Of a DNA stretch of 64,000 nt, positions 24,038-35,662 are shown one piece after another. Each line of letters begins with the position of its first letter. Position 1 is the stretch's first letter. The notes beneath the pieces are model-generated. The model did no database searches, was not told the DNA's origin, and saw only the letters and a program-made list of their open reading frames with translations. This DNA comes from Branchiostoma floridae. Its lineage: Eukaryota; Chordata; Leptocardii; Amphioxiformes; Branchiostomatidae. The DNA lies in contig NC_049987.1 in the NCBI RefSeq assembly GCF_000003815.2, positions 10,832,714-10,896,713 of the forward strand, given 5' to 3'. Position numbers and translations under genes: made by a program.

Positions 24038-25255
24038 TGAATGTAAATATTTGGTTCACGTTAACCAAAACAAATCGGTATTGGGGCTCTATACGGAGAT
24101 ATTGTAAACAACAAGCACAGAGCCGATAGCTGAACAAGCAGCGCTCTGCGCACTATGAATGTAAACACTTGGTTCACGTCAACATCAACAAATCGGTGTT
24201 TAGTGCTCCATACAGAGATACTGTAAACAACAAACACACGGAGCCGATAGCTGATCAAGCAGCTCCACGGGCTATATGAATGTAAACACTTGGTTCACGT
24301 CACCATCAACAAATCGGCGTTTAGGGCTCTATACAGGGGTACTGTAAACAACAAACACACGGAGCCGATAGCTGATCAAGCAGCTCCACGGGCTATATAA
24401 AGTAAACACTTGGTTCACGTCACCATCAACAAATCGGTGTTTAGGGCTCTATACAGGGATACTGTAAACAAGATACACACGGAGCCGATAGCTGATCGAG
24501 CAGCTCCACGGGCTATATTCGAATGTAAACACTTGGTTCACGTTACCATCAACAAATCGGTGTTTAGGGCTCTATACAGGGGTACTGTAAACAACAAACA
24601 CACGGAGCCGATAGCTGATCAAGCAGCTCCACGGGCTATATAAAGTAAACACTTGGTTCACGTCACCATCAACAAATCGGTGTTTAGGGCTCTATACAGG
24701 GATACTGTAAACAACAAACACACGGAGCCGATAGCTGATCAAGCAGCTCCACGGGCTATATGAATGTAAACACTTGGTTCACGTCACCATCAACAAATCG
24801 GTGTTTAGGGCTCTATACAGGGATACTGTAAACAAGATACACACGGAGCCGATAGCTGATCGAGCAGCTCCACGGGCTATATTCGAATGTAAACACTTGG
24901 TTCACGTCACCATCAACAAATCGGCGTTTAGGGCTCTATACAGGGGTACTGTAAACAACAAACACACGGAGCCGATAGCTGATCAAGCAGCTCCACGGGC
25001 TATATAAAGTAAACACTTGGTTCACGTCACCATCAACAAATCGGTGTTTAGGGCTCTATACAGGGATACTGTAAACAAGATACACACGGAGCCGATAGCT
25101 GATCGAGCAGCTCCACGGGCTATATTCGAATGTAAACACTTGGTTCACGTTACCATCAACAAATCGGTGTTTAGGGCTCCATACAGAGATACTGTAAACA
25201 ACAAACACACAGAGCCGATAGTTGACCGAGCACCTCTACGCACTTAGTGAATATA
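24038..25255 (+). repeat. About 121-bp tandem repeat, 10 units (left arm)
   Basis: Units start near 24038, 24158, 24278, 24400, 24520, 24645, 24764, 24886, 25010 and 25128. Unit lengths vary between 120 and 123 bp through a variable junction (TGAATG, AAAG or TTCGAATG before TAAACACTTGG). Each unit carries GTAAACA motifs and a GCCGATAGCTGATCAAGC block. Frames such as 24410-24643 cross unit boundaries and are not genes. Confidence 0.9.
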
Positions 25256-27730
25256 AACAAGGAGGTTACAAATCATGCGGACAAATCAATACCCATTACC
25301 TAACGTACCATTGAATTACCCAAGAAAGTGAATATTTTTTTCTTCAAGCGGATTTTTGGTCACAGAATGGTGAGTTGGGAAAAGTAGTCGGAATTTATCG
25401 GTTCGCTCCCTTCACGTGGGGACCCAACCTCTGCTAGGAGAATAGATACTTGTTTGTTTGCCATTGTAAAGAATGAGGAAACTTTGCACCTTCATGCTAA
25501 TAGCTGTTATTGGTTTACTCAAGGAGGTTTAACCTCCTTGGTTTACTTCAGTCCTGTGACAAGTTTGTAGAGATCTGTTGGTCCACTACGAAAAAAAAAC
25601 ACATATGGCTTCATAAAGATATGAATTTAAACCTGTTATGAGGAGATCTCCAAAGCCAGGAGTGCCTGTTTTTATAAGAATATAACGGCTTTCATAAGAG
25701 TTTAATCAAGGAGGTTATATGTACGAATTTATAGTTATTTTAAACGATTCATTACCAAACAACACACGGATTTGAATTCAAAAGAGGTTTGCGAAATGCA
25801 CACGATATATTTACGATTAGTAGAGCTCGTATGAATTCCGTAATCCTAATCTCAAAGAAAGTTCTTGGTGTCTGAGAAGAAATCAAAACAACCCATTCAT
25901 TGAATGAAGCGGTTTGTTGGCTCTCGCCAGGAAAGCTGAAAGTTCGCACCTCCGTGCTAATCCGAAATCGCCCCAGAGCGCGACCTTACCACGCCAGGAC
26001 ACTGACGCCGGAAGCAGCTGGCTGACTGGCGTATAACGTTCCAAGCAGATGTTGGTGGAGTAAAGTGTGATCAGCCCAAAGGTCACTTTTGGTCACCCCG
26101 CTGGTCCTACCGGCATATGAGAAGTTGACAATGTTGAAGACTCTACCAACCTGTACATGCTTGCTTGGAGAGTGGGTCATGTAGTCTGGTAGAGCAAAAA
26201 TGATAAAAGCTCCGTGGGAAGAGTAATGTCAAAGTACAGTTTGCGCAAAATAAATAAATAAACTATCTTTGACTACTAGTATTGATTCAATATTAATCTC
26301 AAAGGTTTTAATATTGAACACGAGTTTGTAAGCTCCTCACAATTCAGGCAAAAGACACCTTTTGTGCTCACTACACCCCTTCGTCTGAGTTTGGTACTTA
26401 TTAACCTTGTCGGCCATTGTAGGATCTGCTTGGAGATTAAAGAAACACACGAATCTGACTTAATTCATATGAGTTTTACGGAATCCATACGATCCTTAGA
26501 GCTCGTATGAATTCCGCAAATATTTCCTGAATACACCCCTGTTAAGACAGACATGGTACATGTTTGCTTCACCTTCAAGAAATCATATTTCACAAACCAC
26601 GCCCTTCCCGCCACACTCACAGACACAAACACTACTGTAACAATGATTTTTCCCTTGCATGGCAAATTAAAACAACCCGTTCATTGAATGAAGCAATCGG
26701 TGAATTGTTTGTCGCTCTCGCAAAGAAAGCTGGAAGTTTACACCCCGTGCTAATACGATATCGGCTTTACCACGTGCACGCCGAAAAAACAGCTGGCTGA
26801 CTAGAGAGGTCTACAACTTTCCAAGCAGAGGTCGGTGGAGAAAGGTGTGACCCTTTACTTCAATGTCACTTTCTCCATTGGTCCTACCGGCACATGTGAA
26901 GGTCACGATGTTCTCTACGAACCTGTACATGCTGGCTTGGTCATAAAGTCCGTTAGAGTGATTAAGTCAAAGTACAAGGTTTTAATATCAAACACTTGGT
27001 ATGTACAAGCAAGGAGGTGAGAAAACTTCCTTGGTACGAGGTTTGCAACATTGTTGGGTACTTATATAAACCATATAACAATTATCAAGTACCATTATAT
27101 AATCTATATCATTATTCTATTTGAGAATTTTGCACGCTAATATATGAGATCTCTCCCATTCAAGCACGTATCTCGCCTGTTTTGGCTACTCCACTTAGAA
27201 ACCCGCAGTCGCCTTCGTTGCAGTCTTCGAACGGGTCTGTTTTTTATGGGGGGGGGGGGTGTCTTGGTTCGCGATTTTCAACATTACATAAGTTCTCTTG
27301 TGCCGGGAAAGGGGGTTTGCCGAGGAAGAGAGTTTCGCCTTCCACAGCAAATTACTAGACTAGTACTTTTCCTGGCACAAGAGAACGTAGCCAACGTTGA
27401 AAATCGTAACCCCCCTTCCCCCCACCCCAATAATAACCAGACCTGTTCAAAGACGGCAACTGAGGATATACCCGCAGGGGGGTTATACATATATCATTAT
27501 CTGTTATTTGTTTATGTAACGACATAACCTTTGCTTTATCAATTTTTCTACAGTAACTGATAACAAAGGCATAAAGCACTGTACATGTAAGTACAACTGA
27601 TGAAAAATACATTACATACCTTACATTACCCACTGATCTCTATCCATATAAACATTGCACATGGAAAGCCAATTTCAGATTTACAGTTCAAATGGTTCTA
27701 AAGAAAAATGTTATGTTACTGCCAGCTGCT
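25256..27730. other. Loop of the foldback element
   Basis: It contains two diverged direct copies (about 25820-26240 and 26497-26980) that begin with GAGCTCGTATGAATTCCG and share a TTCATTGAATGAAGC block, a CAGCTGGCTGACT block and a GGTCCTACCGGCA block. It also has recurring CAAGGAGGTT motifs (about 25257, 25523 as a palindrome, 25707 and 27009) and a nested MITE. The second copy has a short frame at 26564-26800, but the first is interrupted, so no gene is supported. Confidence 0.55.
27247..27428. mobile_element. Small hairpin MITE, about 182 bp
   Basis: A G-run followed by GATTTTCAACATTAC and TTCTCTTGTGCCGGGAAA pairs with TTTTCCTGGCACAAGAGAAC and GTTGAAAATCGTAACCCCCC. The arms are about 60 bp. 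It is nested inside the loop of the foldback element. Confidence 0.6.
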
Positions 27731-29090
27731 GAACCAAGTGTTTACATTCATATAGCCCGTGGAGCTGCTTGATCAGCTATCGGCTCCGTGTGTTTGTTGT
27801 TTACAGTACCCCTGTATAGAGCCCTAAACGCCGATTTGTTGATGGTGACGTGGACCAAGTGTTTACATTCATATAGCCCGTGGAGCTGCTTGATCAGCTA
27901 TCGGCTCCGTGTGTTTGTTGTTTACAGTACCCCTGTATAGAGCCCTAAACGCCGATTTGTTGATGGTGACGTGAACCAAGTGTTTACATTCATATAGCCC
28001 GTGGAGCTGCTTGATCAGCTATCGGCTCCGTGTGTTTTGTTTTACAGTATCCCTGTATAGAGCCCTAAACACCGATTTGTTGATGGTGACGTGAACCAAG
28101 TGTTTACATTCATATAGCCCGTGGAGCTGCTTAATCAGCTATCGGCTCCGTGTGTTTGTTGTTTACAGTATCCCTGTATAGAGCCCTAAACGCCGATTTG
28201 TTGATGGTGACGTGGACCAAGTGTTACATTCATATAGCCCGTGGAGCTGCTTGATCAGCTATCGGCTCCGTGTGTTTGTTGTTTACAGTATCCCTGTATA
28301 GAGCCCTAAACACCGATTTGTTGATGGTGACGTGAACCAAGTGTTTACATTCATATAGCCCGTGGAGCTGCTTGATCAGCTATCGGCTCCACGTGTTTGT
28401 TGTTTACAGTATCCCTGTATAGAGCCCTAAACACCGATTTGTTGATGGTGACGTGAACCAAGTGCTTACATTCATATAGCCCGTGGAGCTGCTTGATCAG
28501 CTATCGGCTCCGTGTGTTTTGTTTTACAGTATCCCTGTATAGAGCCTTAAACGCCGATTTGTTGATGTTGACGTGAACCAAGTGTTTACATTCATATAGC
28601 CCGTGGAGCTGCTTGATCAGCTATCGGCTCTGTGTGTTTGTTGTTTACAGTACCCCTGTATAGAGCCCTAAACACCGATTTGTTGATGGTGACGTGAACC
28701 AAGTGTTTACATTCATATAGCCCGTGGAGCTGCTTGATCAGCTATCGGCTCCGTGTGTTTTGTTTTACAGTATCCCTGTATAGAGCCCTAAACACCGATT
28801 TGTTGATGTTGACGTGAACCCAGTGTTTACATTCATATAGCCCGTGGAGCTGCTTGATCAGCTATCGGCTCCGTGTGTTTTGTTTTACAGTATCCCTGTA
28901 TAGAGCCCTAAACACCGATTTGTTGATGTTGACGTGAACCAAGTGTTTACATTCATATAGCCCGTGGAGCTGCTCGATCAGCTATCGGCTCTGTGTGTTT
29001 GTTGTTTACAGTATCTCTGTATGGAGCCCTAAGACCGATTTGTTTTGGGTGACGTGATCCAAATGTTTACATTCATAGCCCGTGTAGCAT
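27731..29090 (-). repeat. About 121-bp tandem repeat, 11 units (right arm)
   Basis: Reverse-complement counterpart of 24038-25255. Units begin near 27731, 27853, 27973, 28093, 28214, 28334, 28455, 28575, 28696, 28816 and 28936, followed by a degenerate partial unit. Some units carry TGTTTTGTTTTACAG in place of TGTTTGTTGTTTACAG. Confidence 0.9.
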
Positions 29091-29317
29091 GTTTTGCGTA
29101 CAGCTGCTAGTTCAGTCCGGTTGTTTGTCCTCTACGAGAGAAGCTCCTCCATGTAGTACTAAAAATTCCATGAAGTTGACGAGAACCAAGTGTTTGTATT
29201 CATAGCGCATAGAGCTCGCTCGGTGGAGCTGGAGGTCTGCACGAGCAACCTCCATGGAGGTCAGCTCTGTGGAGCTCCTCCATGGAGGTTGCTCGTGCAA
29301 CCCCTTCTCGTTGTACG

Positions 29318-30150
29318 TTCCATGGACCCCGGGCGTGGAGACTACCTACCAAAAAGCTTGTCGCTCGAGTTTACAACTATGTACAATCAATATTTCATCA
29401 CGTTTACAATTATTAAAGTTTCCATTTTACTCCTACGTACATTTTAAACCGAATTTTACCTCTACCCGTTTGATGATATGATCTGCAATCAGTCGATTTT
29501 AGCGCAAGTTCCCCGCTTCGTTTTACCTAATAGCTGATTTCAGAACGAAAGGAAATCTAGTGCGTAAAATAGACCGAAGTCTCTTCCTTCAGGTGGTGTA
29601 TGGCATATTATCAATTTCGAGGGCAAAAAAGGCTTAAATTTTAACCGCGCGAGGCCACCTCATCAGAGGCGTCCGAAAAAGAACGCTTCAGCGCTGGCAT
29701 CAGCTCCCGTTCCATAGAGCGCACGCCGGACCCGCACCGTTGTATTTACGTACTGGTTACCGTAAAACTAAGACACCATTTGCTAATTCACTCCGTCTTC
29801 AAGTATAGTTTTTCTTTAGGCATCCTTTGAAAACACTGGAGAGGTATATTAGTGCCGATACGTGTGTTAAAAGTCGATTACACTCGAATCAACCAAACCA
29901 ACGACTTGCAACATTTAGACTTAAAACAGTCGAAAAGGTGACCTCAGTAAACATGGAACTACAAACCTTCCCAGATTTCAAACCAACAAGATTTTCACAA
30001 GAGGTAAAGTAGAAAAATCAACAATTCTGGGGCACTAGTCATTGACAGAAGAATCGAAGGCGTAATGCATTTGCCCCGATATTCAAATTCGTCGAAAATT
30101 TAGCTCAGTATGTCACCACCATTTTGCCAATTTCACTGTGTAAGAAATAT
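29318..30150. other. Flank of the foldback element; diverged direct repeats
   Basis: Blocks at about 29545-29610 and 29965-30085 resemble blocks at about 23446-23575 left of the element in the same orientation, for example TTTCAAACCAACA and TTTGCCCCGATATTC. No gene is supported; the frames at 29827-30012 and 30110-30490 have no family signature. Confidence 0.4.
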
Positions 30151-31411
30151 GATCAGGAAACTAGACATAAATTTGTACGTACATTTAAATGTACTTTTAA
30201 TTATTCATCGCTTATGTTTACGTCATTTTCATTTTATGAAAGCTGTGAATCCTAATGGTTTAAAAGCCTCAGGGCGAACAGTGCGTTTGCCGTTGATGCA
30301 TACTGGATATCTATATGTATCATTAAAGAGCTCTTGCGACCCGGTGATGATTGCATCCATTGCAACCTTTGACGACATATGGCGTCAAGATAAAGCATTG
30401 ACTTTAGCTTGTGACTTCCTCATGTCATATACAGTGACCATCAACTTGATCGTTCTAGTCTGTTGTACTTTGAATGACAGCTGTACATGAATAGGTGGAA
30501 TAAAATCCTGCTGTTACTCTGTATTACGATCATAGTACGTCATACTCGGGTGCCAAGAAGGCAACTACACAAAAATCAATTCGCGAAGCTTTATTCCATT
30601 GACATGGGAACAGATGTCACTACAATTAATGTTCGTCTGTGTAGCAGTACCGTGTAGTGCGTCACTACAGAACATTACAGAGATATAAGCAGTCCATTTT
30701 ACATATTATTAGAATATCCACAGGACACATTTATTTCTTATATTCACAATTTGCAACTATACTTTTAAGTGTAGATGTTTCTTTTATTGACGATGCGCTA
30801 CCAGTACGTTGTGGTAATATAACGTCACACATATAACTTATCAAATGCTACTCTATATACTTAAATCTTATTATCATCAGGAAAAAGCTCCAGACAAACT
30901 CCTGTTTCTCTGTACTGTCCAAGTCTACGGCCAACGGATCAAACTACGTACTATAACGTTACGATTCTTTGGCCTTTGAACGCCAATACCGTTGCTGTCA
31001 AGCGGACAATGTGTAGTAAATATGACTCTAGCTGAATTGGCACTAGTGTTTAAAGTTATACAAACGCTCGGTGACCTGGAAATATATCAAGTTTCAAGAG
31101 AATCTGTTCTTCAAAAATCAAATGCGTACTTCCACTATACCCTCAGGTAAAAAACTGAAGATTATACGAGACATTCTAAAAGATGACATAAAGTGCGCTG
31201 TACAACTCTACTGATTTTGACTAAAATAACATCATCTTATTGAATAAACATTAGCTCTATTTTCTATTTTCTGCTCAAAGATTCATGTACAGGGGATTGT
31301 AATCACACTAAACATAATTTAGAACATTCAAGAAAGGTTCACATTAATATAAACTGCCCAACTGTATAAACTACAACGAGCAATAATAAACAGAAGATCG
31401 CGATGTCGGTG
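30150..31411 (-). other. 3' flank / probable 3' UTR of copy A
   Basis: It aligns with 41140-42393 and 49660-50909, the same position downstream of copies B and C, but is more diverged. A minus-strand AATAAA (complement of 30590-30595) corresponds to ones at 41567-41572 and 50084-50089 and is a candidate polyadenylation signal about 0.8 kb after the stop codon. Confidence 0.45.
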
Positions 31412-31559
31412 CTACTGATCCCCATCGGAATACGGTGGAAGGGATGTCGAGTGAACCAGCCCTGCATTATTTAGAATAAAGAAAAAAATGTATGTTCAGC
31501 AATGTTTACTTACTTGTGAACACAATATTTTGTATCTTCATAGAAGACTACGTGCAATA

Positions 31560-33779
31560 AAAAATATAGCCAAACCATGGATCCATCAAAACAAAGAGAT
31601 CAAAGCGGCCATCCGACGAAAGCACCGGCTCCACTCCAGAGCCAAAAGCAAAAACACTCCTGAAGCCTGGTCTGCCTACAGGAAACAACGAAACCTGGTC
31701 ACCACCCTCACCAGAAACGCAGAGGCGGCATACATCCAAGAAGTGACGGAAGATGTAGAAGCTGGAAACACAAGGCGCTTCTTCTCCTTTGCCAAATCTG
31801 CTTTAGGAAAGGCGTCAACCGGCATCCCAGCACTCAAAGATGGGACAGATATCATTGAAAGACCCGAAGACAAGGCAAATGCCCTCAACAACTTTTTCAT
31901 ACAACAGACTGACCTAAATGACAGGAACGACTCCCCTCCCACCTTCCAACCAACGACAATCCCTGAAACAACACTAAGCAATCTTCAACTGACTGTAGAC
32001 GAAGTGCGACAGCAACTGAAAACGCTAAAGGTGGGCAAGTCCTGCGGTCCAGACAACATCACTCCAAACCTTCTCCGACAGGTAGCTGACACCATATGTG
32101 CACCCCTCACCCGGCTATTCAACACATCACTCAGCCTTGGTCAAGTTCCTTCTGGTTGGAAAGAGGCCAATGTAACCCCCATCCACAAATCCGGCAGTCG
32201 TCATCTCACCAACAACTACAGGCCGATTTCCCTGCTCAACATCGTTCCGAAAGTGCTAGAGTCACTAGTCAACAAACATCTAATTAAACAAATCAATCCA
32301 GTATTGTCCCACCACCAGAGCGGATTCAGAGCCCACGACAACACCACACTCCAACTAGCCCGACTTGTAGAGGAATGGACCCGAGCTATGGACAGAGGGG
32401 AAGTTGTTGGTTGCGTGTTTCTGGACCTGCGTAAAGCATTCGATAAAGTGTGGCACCAAGGGCTCTTGACCAAAATCCGAGCACATGGAATACATGGACC
32501 CATGCTGAACTGGTTCCACAGCTACCTATCGAACAGACGTCAAAGAGTAGTCATCCAGGGCGGAACATCCGAATGGAAATCTCCTCTCGCGGGTGTCCCA
32601 CAAGGTTCCGTACTAGGTCCCACCCTCTTCATCCTCTACATCAACGATCTACCCACCTGCTGCACACAGTCTGACGCAAACCTGTTCGCCGATGACACAT
32701 CACTCTCAACCAGCAACCGATCCGTCCAACATGTAGTCAACTCACTCAACACGGACCTACGGTCCGTATCCAACTGGCTAACAAACTGGAAGCTAGAAGC
32801 CAATGAGGACAAATGCAAGGTGATGTTCATCACAACCCGCACTCTCCCTAGACCCCCTGCTCCAGTCATACTAGGCGGTTGTACACTACAAGTTGTTACT
32901 AGCTACAAGCATCTTGGTGTCACCCTAACAAACACACTTTCCTGGTCTAAACACATTGAAACAACCTCCACTAAGTCAAGAAGATCTGCTGGCCTACTGT
33001 GTGCACTGAGAAAGAAGGTACCAAAGGATATCCTGCTCAGACTGTACAAAACCATCACCAGACCTGGTCTGGAGTACGCCGACGTCGTTTGGGCTGGACT
33101 CACCAAGCGCGACGAAACAAAACTGGAATCAATTCAATACCAAACTGCCAGACTGATCAGCGGACAACATGGACTCCCGTACCCGTCATACCAATCTCTG
33201 TACACCCAGCTATCCCTTCCATCACTGCAGTTCCGACGACAATTCCACACCGCTGTCACCCTGTACAAGCTCCTCAACGGTCACTGCCCTCCACACCTTC
33301 AAACCCTGATACCCAGAACCCGTGCGTCTGCTACTGAGTCACGTTACTCCCTCAGGAACAGCGACCACCTGACATCTGAACTCACTAAGTCCACCAGAGG
33401 CCAGAAAACACTCATCTACAGAGCAACAGCACTCTGGAACACTCTCCCTACTGCTACTCGCACAGCCACCTCCACGGCTTCTTTCAAAAGAAAACTGTGG
33501 GAATGTCTAGGCAACCCTTACGCATGGTAAATTAGTCATACACGTGTATATACTGACCCTGACCTCTCATTGCAAATATTGTTGTCGATGATATGATGTT
33601 ATATACTCCATTTTAGATGATATGTAAGTTATCCTACACCATGTACATACAAATGTTCTTTTTTTTAAATTTGTATTGTTTATGTGTTTGTCAGCAGGGC
33701 TAGCCCTTTGTAATAGCCATAGGCTAGTTGGGCAGCCCTGGCTGTGTGTTCGGTGCAGCCAAACCAATAAATAAATAAA
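31560..33779 (+). mobile_element. 5'-truncated CR1/Jockey-group LINE with intact RT domain
   Basis: An open frame to 33530 encodes a non-LTR reverse transcriptase: NYRPISLLNIVPKVLESL near residue 243, the motif A aspartate in FLDLRKAFDKVW (313), GVPQGSVLGP (369-378) and the catalytic FADD (400-403), followed by the thumb and a C-terminal tail ending at 680. Comparison with copies B and C places the insertion right after GCAATA at about 31560. The first 24 codons of the frame (from ATG 31488) are therefore host DNA and not LINE. The apurinic endonuclease domain expected upstream is missing, so it cannot transpose by itself. The 3' end is a (TAAA)n-like tail at 33764-33779. It lies in intron 10 of copy A, antisense to it. 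Confidence 0.88.
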
Positions 33780-34767
33780 AGGAGTAGATGTTTACCGGAG
33801 TAAGAAAGTCCAACCGACTCCCACTTCTTCTCCATCCGTGGCGGAGGCCGAGGCTTGAGTGTACCGTACATCTCCTGTAGCTCCAGGTCCTCCACACCGG
33901 AGTCAATGGTGCCGGTCTTGTACACGTACTTCGGTACAGGAGGCATCGGGCGGGAGGCGGACAGGTCAAGGGAGTCTAAAACATAGTGACAATTTTAAGT
34001 GTAGTATACACTGTTTCTTTTAGCAAAAACGTGAATTTGATTTTATAAAGATAGTCTAAGTCGACACTCCTATGTAACATAAGCAAACACGCACCGTCTT
34101 GATAAGACTTGCATATCCAGCCCTTCCTCTTGCAAATGACTATGGTAACCACCACAGCAACTGTCACCAGAAGAACCACTCCACCGGTGATAGCTGGGAT
34201 CATGACAGTCTTTGGAATGGATTCTGTTGAGCAGAAAATTAAAGACTGAATGTTACATATAGATTCACAAAGTTTTTGCCTTCTAGCAAGGTGAATTTTG
34301 TATAGTATAATAAAGCTCTAGGAAAATATATACTACCTTTGATCTCCAAGTGTATGTTTCGCTTGACAGTCCCGAACATGTTGGTTGTCTCGCAGATGTA
34401 GCTTCCACCATCCTTCACAGCCACATTCTGTATGGTCAGTGACGACGTCATTTCCTGGTTCCGTCTGGTTGTGACTATACGGAAATCAGCACTATCTAGC
34501 TCGGTTTCAAACCCGTAATTATTTCGCCAGGTCCACTGGACACGAGATGGCAAAGGGTCGGCTGCAACAGTACAAGCAAGTCGCACTGTTTCCCCGGTAT
34601 CGGCAGATACCATCGCTGTGTCGCCTTCTCCTTCCATATAGGGTTTTCCTGTGGAATATACATATCATTGAACTTAGATGGCTAGTAAAGGCCTACCTGC
34701 ATTTGGTTAAAGGTATACTGATTAGAGCGATGTATGACTATTATGAGTTAGAAATTCTATGCCTGTA

Positions 34768-35662
34768 ACATCTATTATCATAATACCGGTACGTTTACGA
34801 CGATTTCTCTAGCCATACTGATTTGACAAATTGTCAACACATCATTTTCTCCAGTTACATGTTGCTGTTATAGGTTACCCTTGCCACTTTTTCTGTGTAA
34901 CTTTTCTGCCACTCTTGTCCTGCTAAAAGCGTAATATTGTAATTGTAACACGCCGCGGAATTACACGGCGAACGGGCGCGTGGTTGGGAGGGGGTACAAA
35001 ATACCGGTAGGAAGAAACACGGCACAATTAACTGCCGCTATGTACATTTATACGTCCTCTGATGTTCCTTCCTTTTCTGTCAGTAAATGCATAAGACATA
35101 AACCTGCATGAGCATACAAAATGTCATGAGAAAACGGACGTATACTGTCAAGAATTTTCATTTAACTTCTGTCCGTCACAACCGCTATGACGTAACACTT
35201 CACTGCTAGCGTAGATATAAAAATGGCGGGAAAATGGCTGCGTACGTTCAATTTTGCCCATTCAGTCGTAGATCCGGGCTATTATGCAACGGTTCTTCAC
35301 ACTTTTACATGAGTTGTAGGTCACCAACAGAAATTCAAGATTGTTGTTGAATCATGTTCGTCTTGTGCCGTGAGCATGTGTAATTATGATCTATATAAAT
35401 TTGGCAATGAATGTGACAGTGTGTTCGTCCCACGACGAGCTGCCTACCCCGAAATTTAAAGAAAAGTATACTGAAAACTTTTGGCCTTGTTGTCTTCGAA
35501 TGCATTGTTATCGATGCTTTGTAAATGGTGTATTGGACACCTAGATGTCTGAAGTGTGCACAGCTCAGAAATAACTATTGTTGCATGTGTAGATCTCTTT
35601 AAGTTCCAGTATTTTTAATCTACCGGTATAAGTCTTACTACCGGTATTATGGCAATGCATGT
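34768..35662. mobile_element. MITE with TA target duplication, 895 bp
   Basis: Absent from the equivalent introns of copies B and C. The undisturbed site in copy C (around 52270) reads GCCTGTATATCAG. In copy A TA is present on both sides (34766-34767 and 35663-35664). The ends form imperfect inverted repeats with a shared CATAATACCGGTA block. TA duplications are usual for Tc1/mariner-type elements. No transposase is present. Confidence 0.8.

Larger units (their letters stand above)
23809..29309. mobile_element. Foldback transposable element with tandem-repeat inverted ends
   Basis: About 5.5 kb bounded by GTTGTACG on both sides. Each end has a hairpin centred on CCTCCATGGAGG (left 23813-23883, right about 29245-29306), then about 150 bp of inverted flank, then 10-11 tandem copies of an about 121-bp unit in opposite orientations. 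The arms are about 1.45 and 1.58 kb. The 2.5 kb loop contains a diverged direct duplication and a nested hairpin MITE. Long inverted repeats made of subrepeats are the hallmark of foldback elements such as Drosophila FB, Galileo and sea urchin TU. An 8-bp duplication is compatible with the hAT or P superfamilies. No transposase is recognisable, so the superfamily is open. Confidence 0.7.

Noticed and set aside
24410-25247. Open frames of 76-77 codons repeated along the tandem array
   Set aside because: They are generated by reading across 120-123-bp repeat units and change with unit length; the inverted arm has no counterpart.
24038-25255. CRISPR-like regular array
   Set aside because: Units are contiguous with no unique spacers, and the host is a eukaryote.
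30110-30490. 126-codon + strand frame
   Set aside because: It overlaps sequence homologous to the noncoding 3' flanks of the other gene copies and is not open there.
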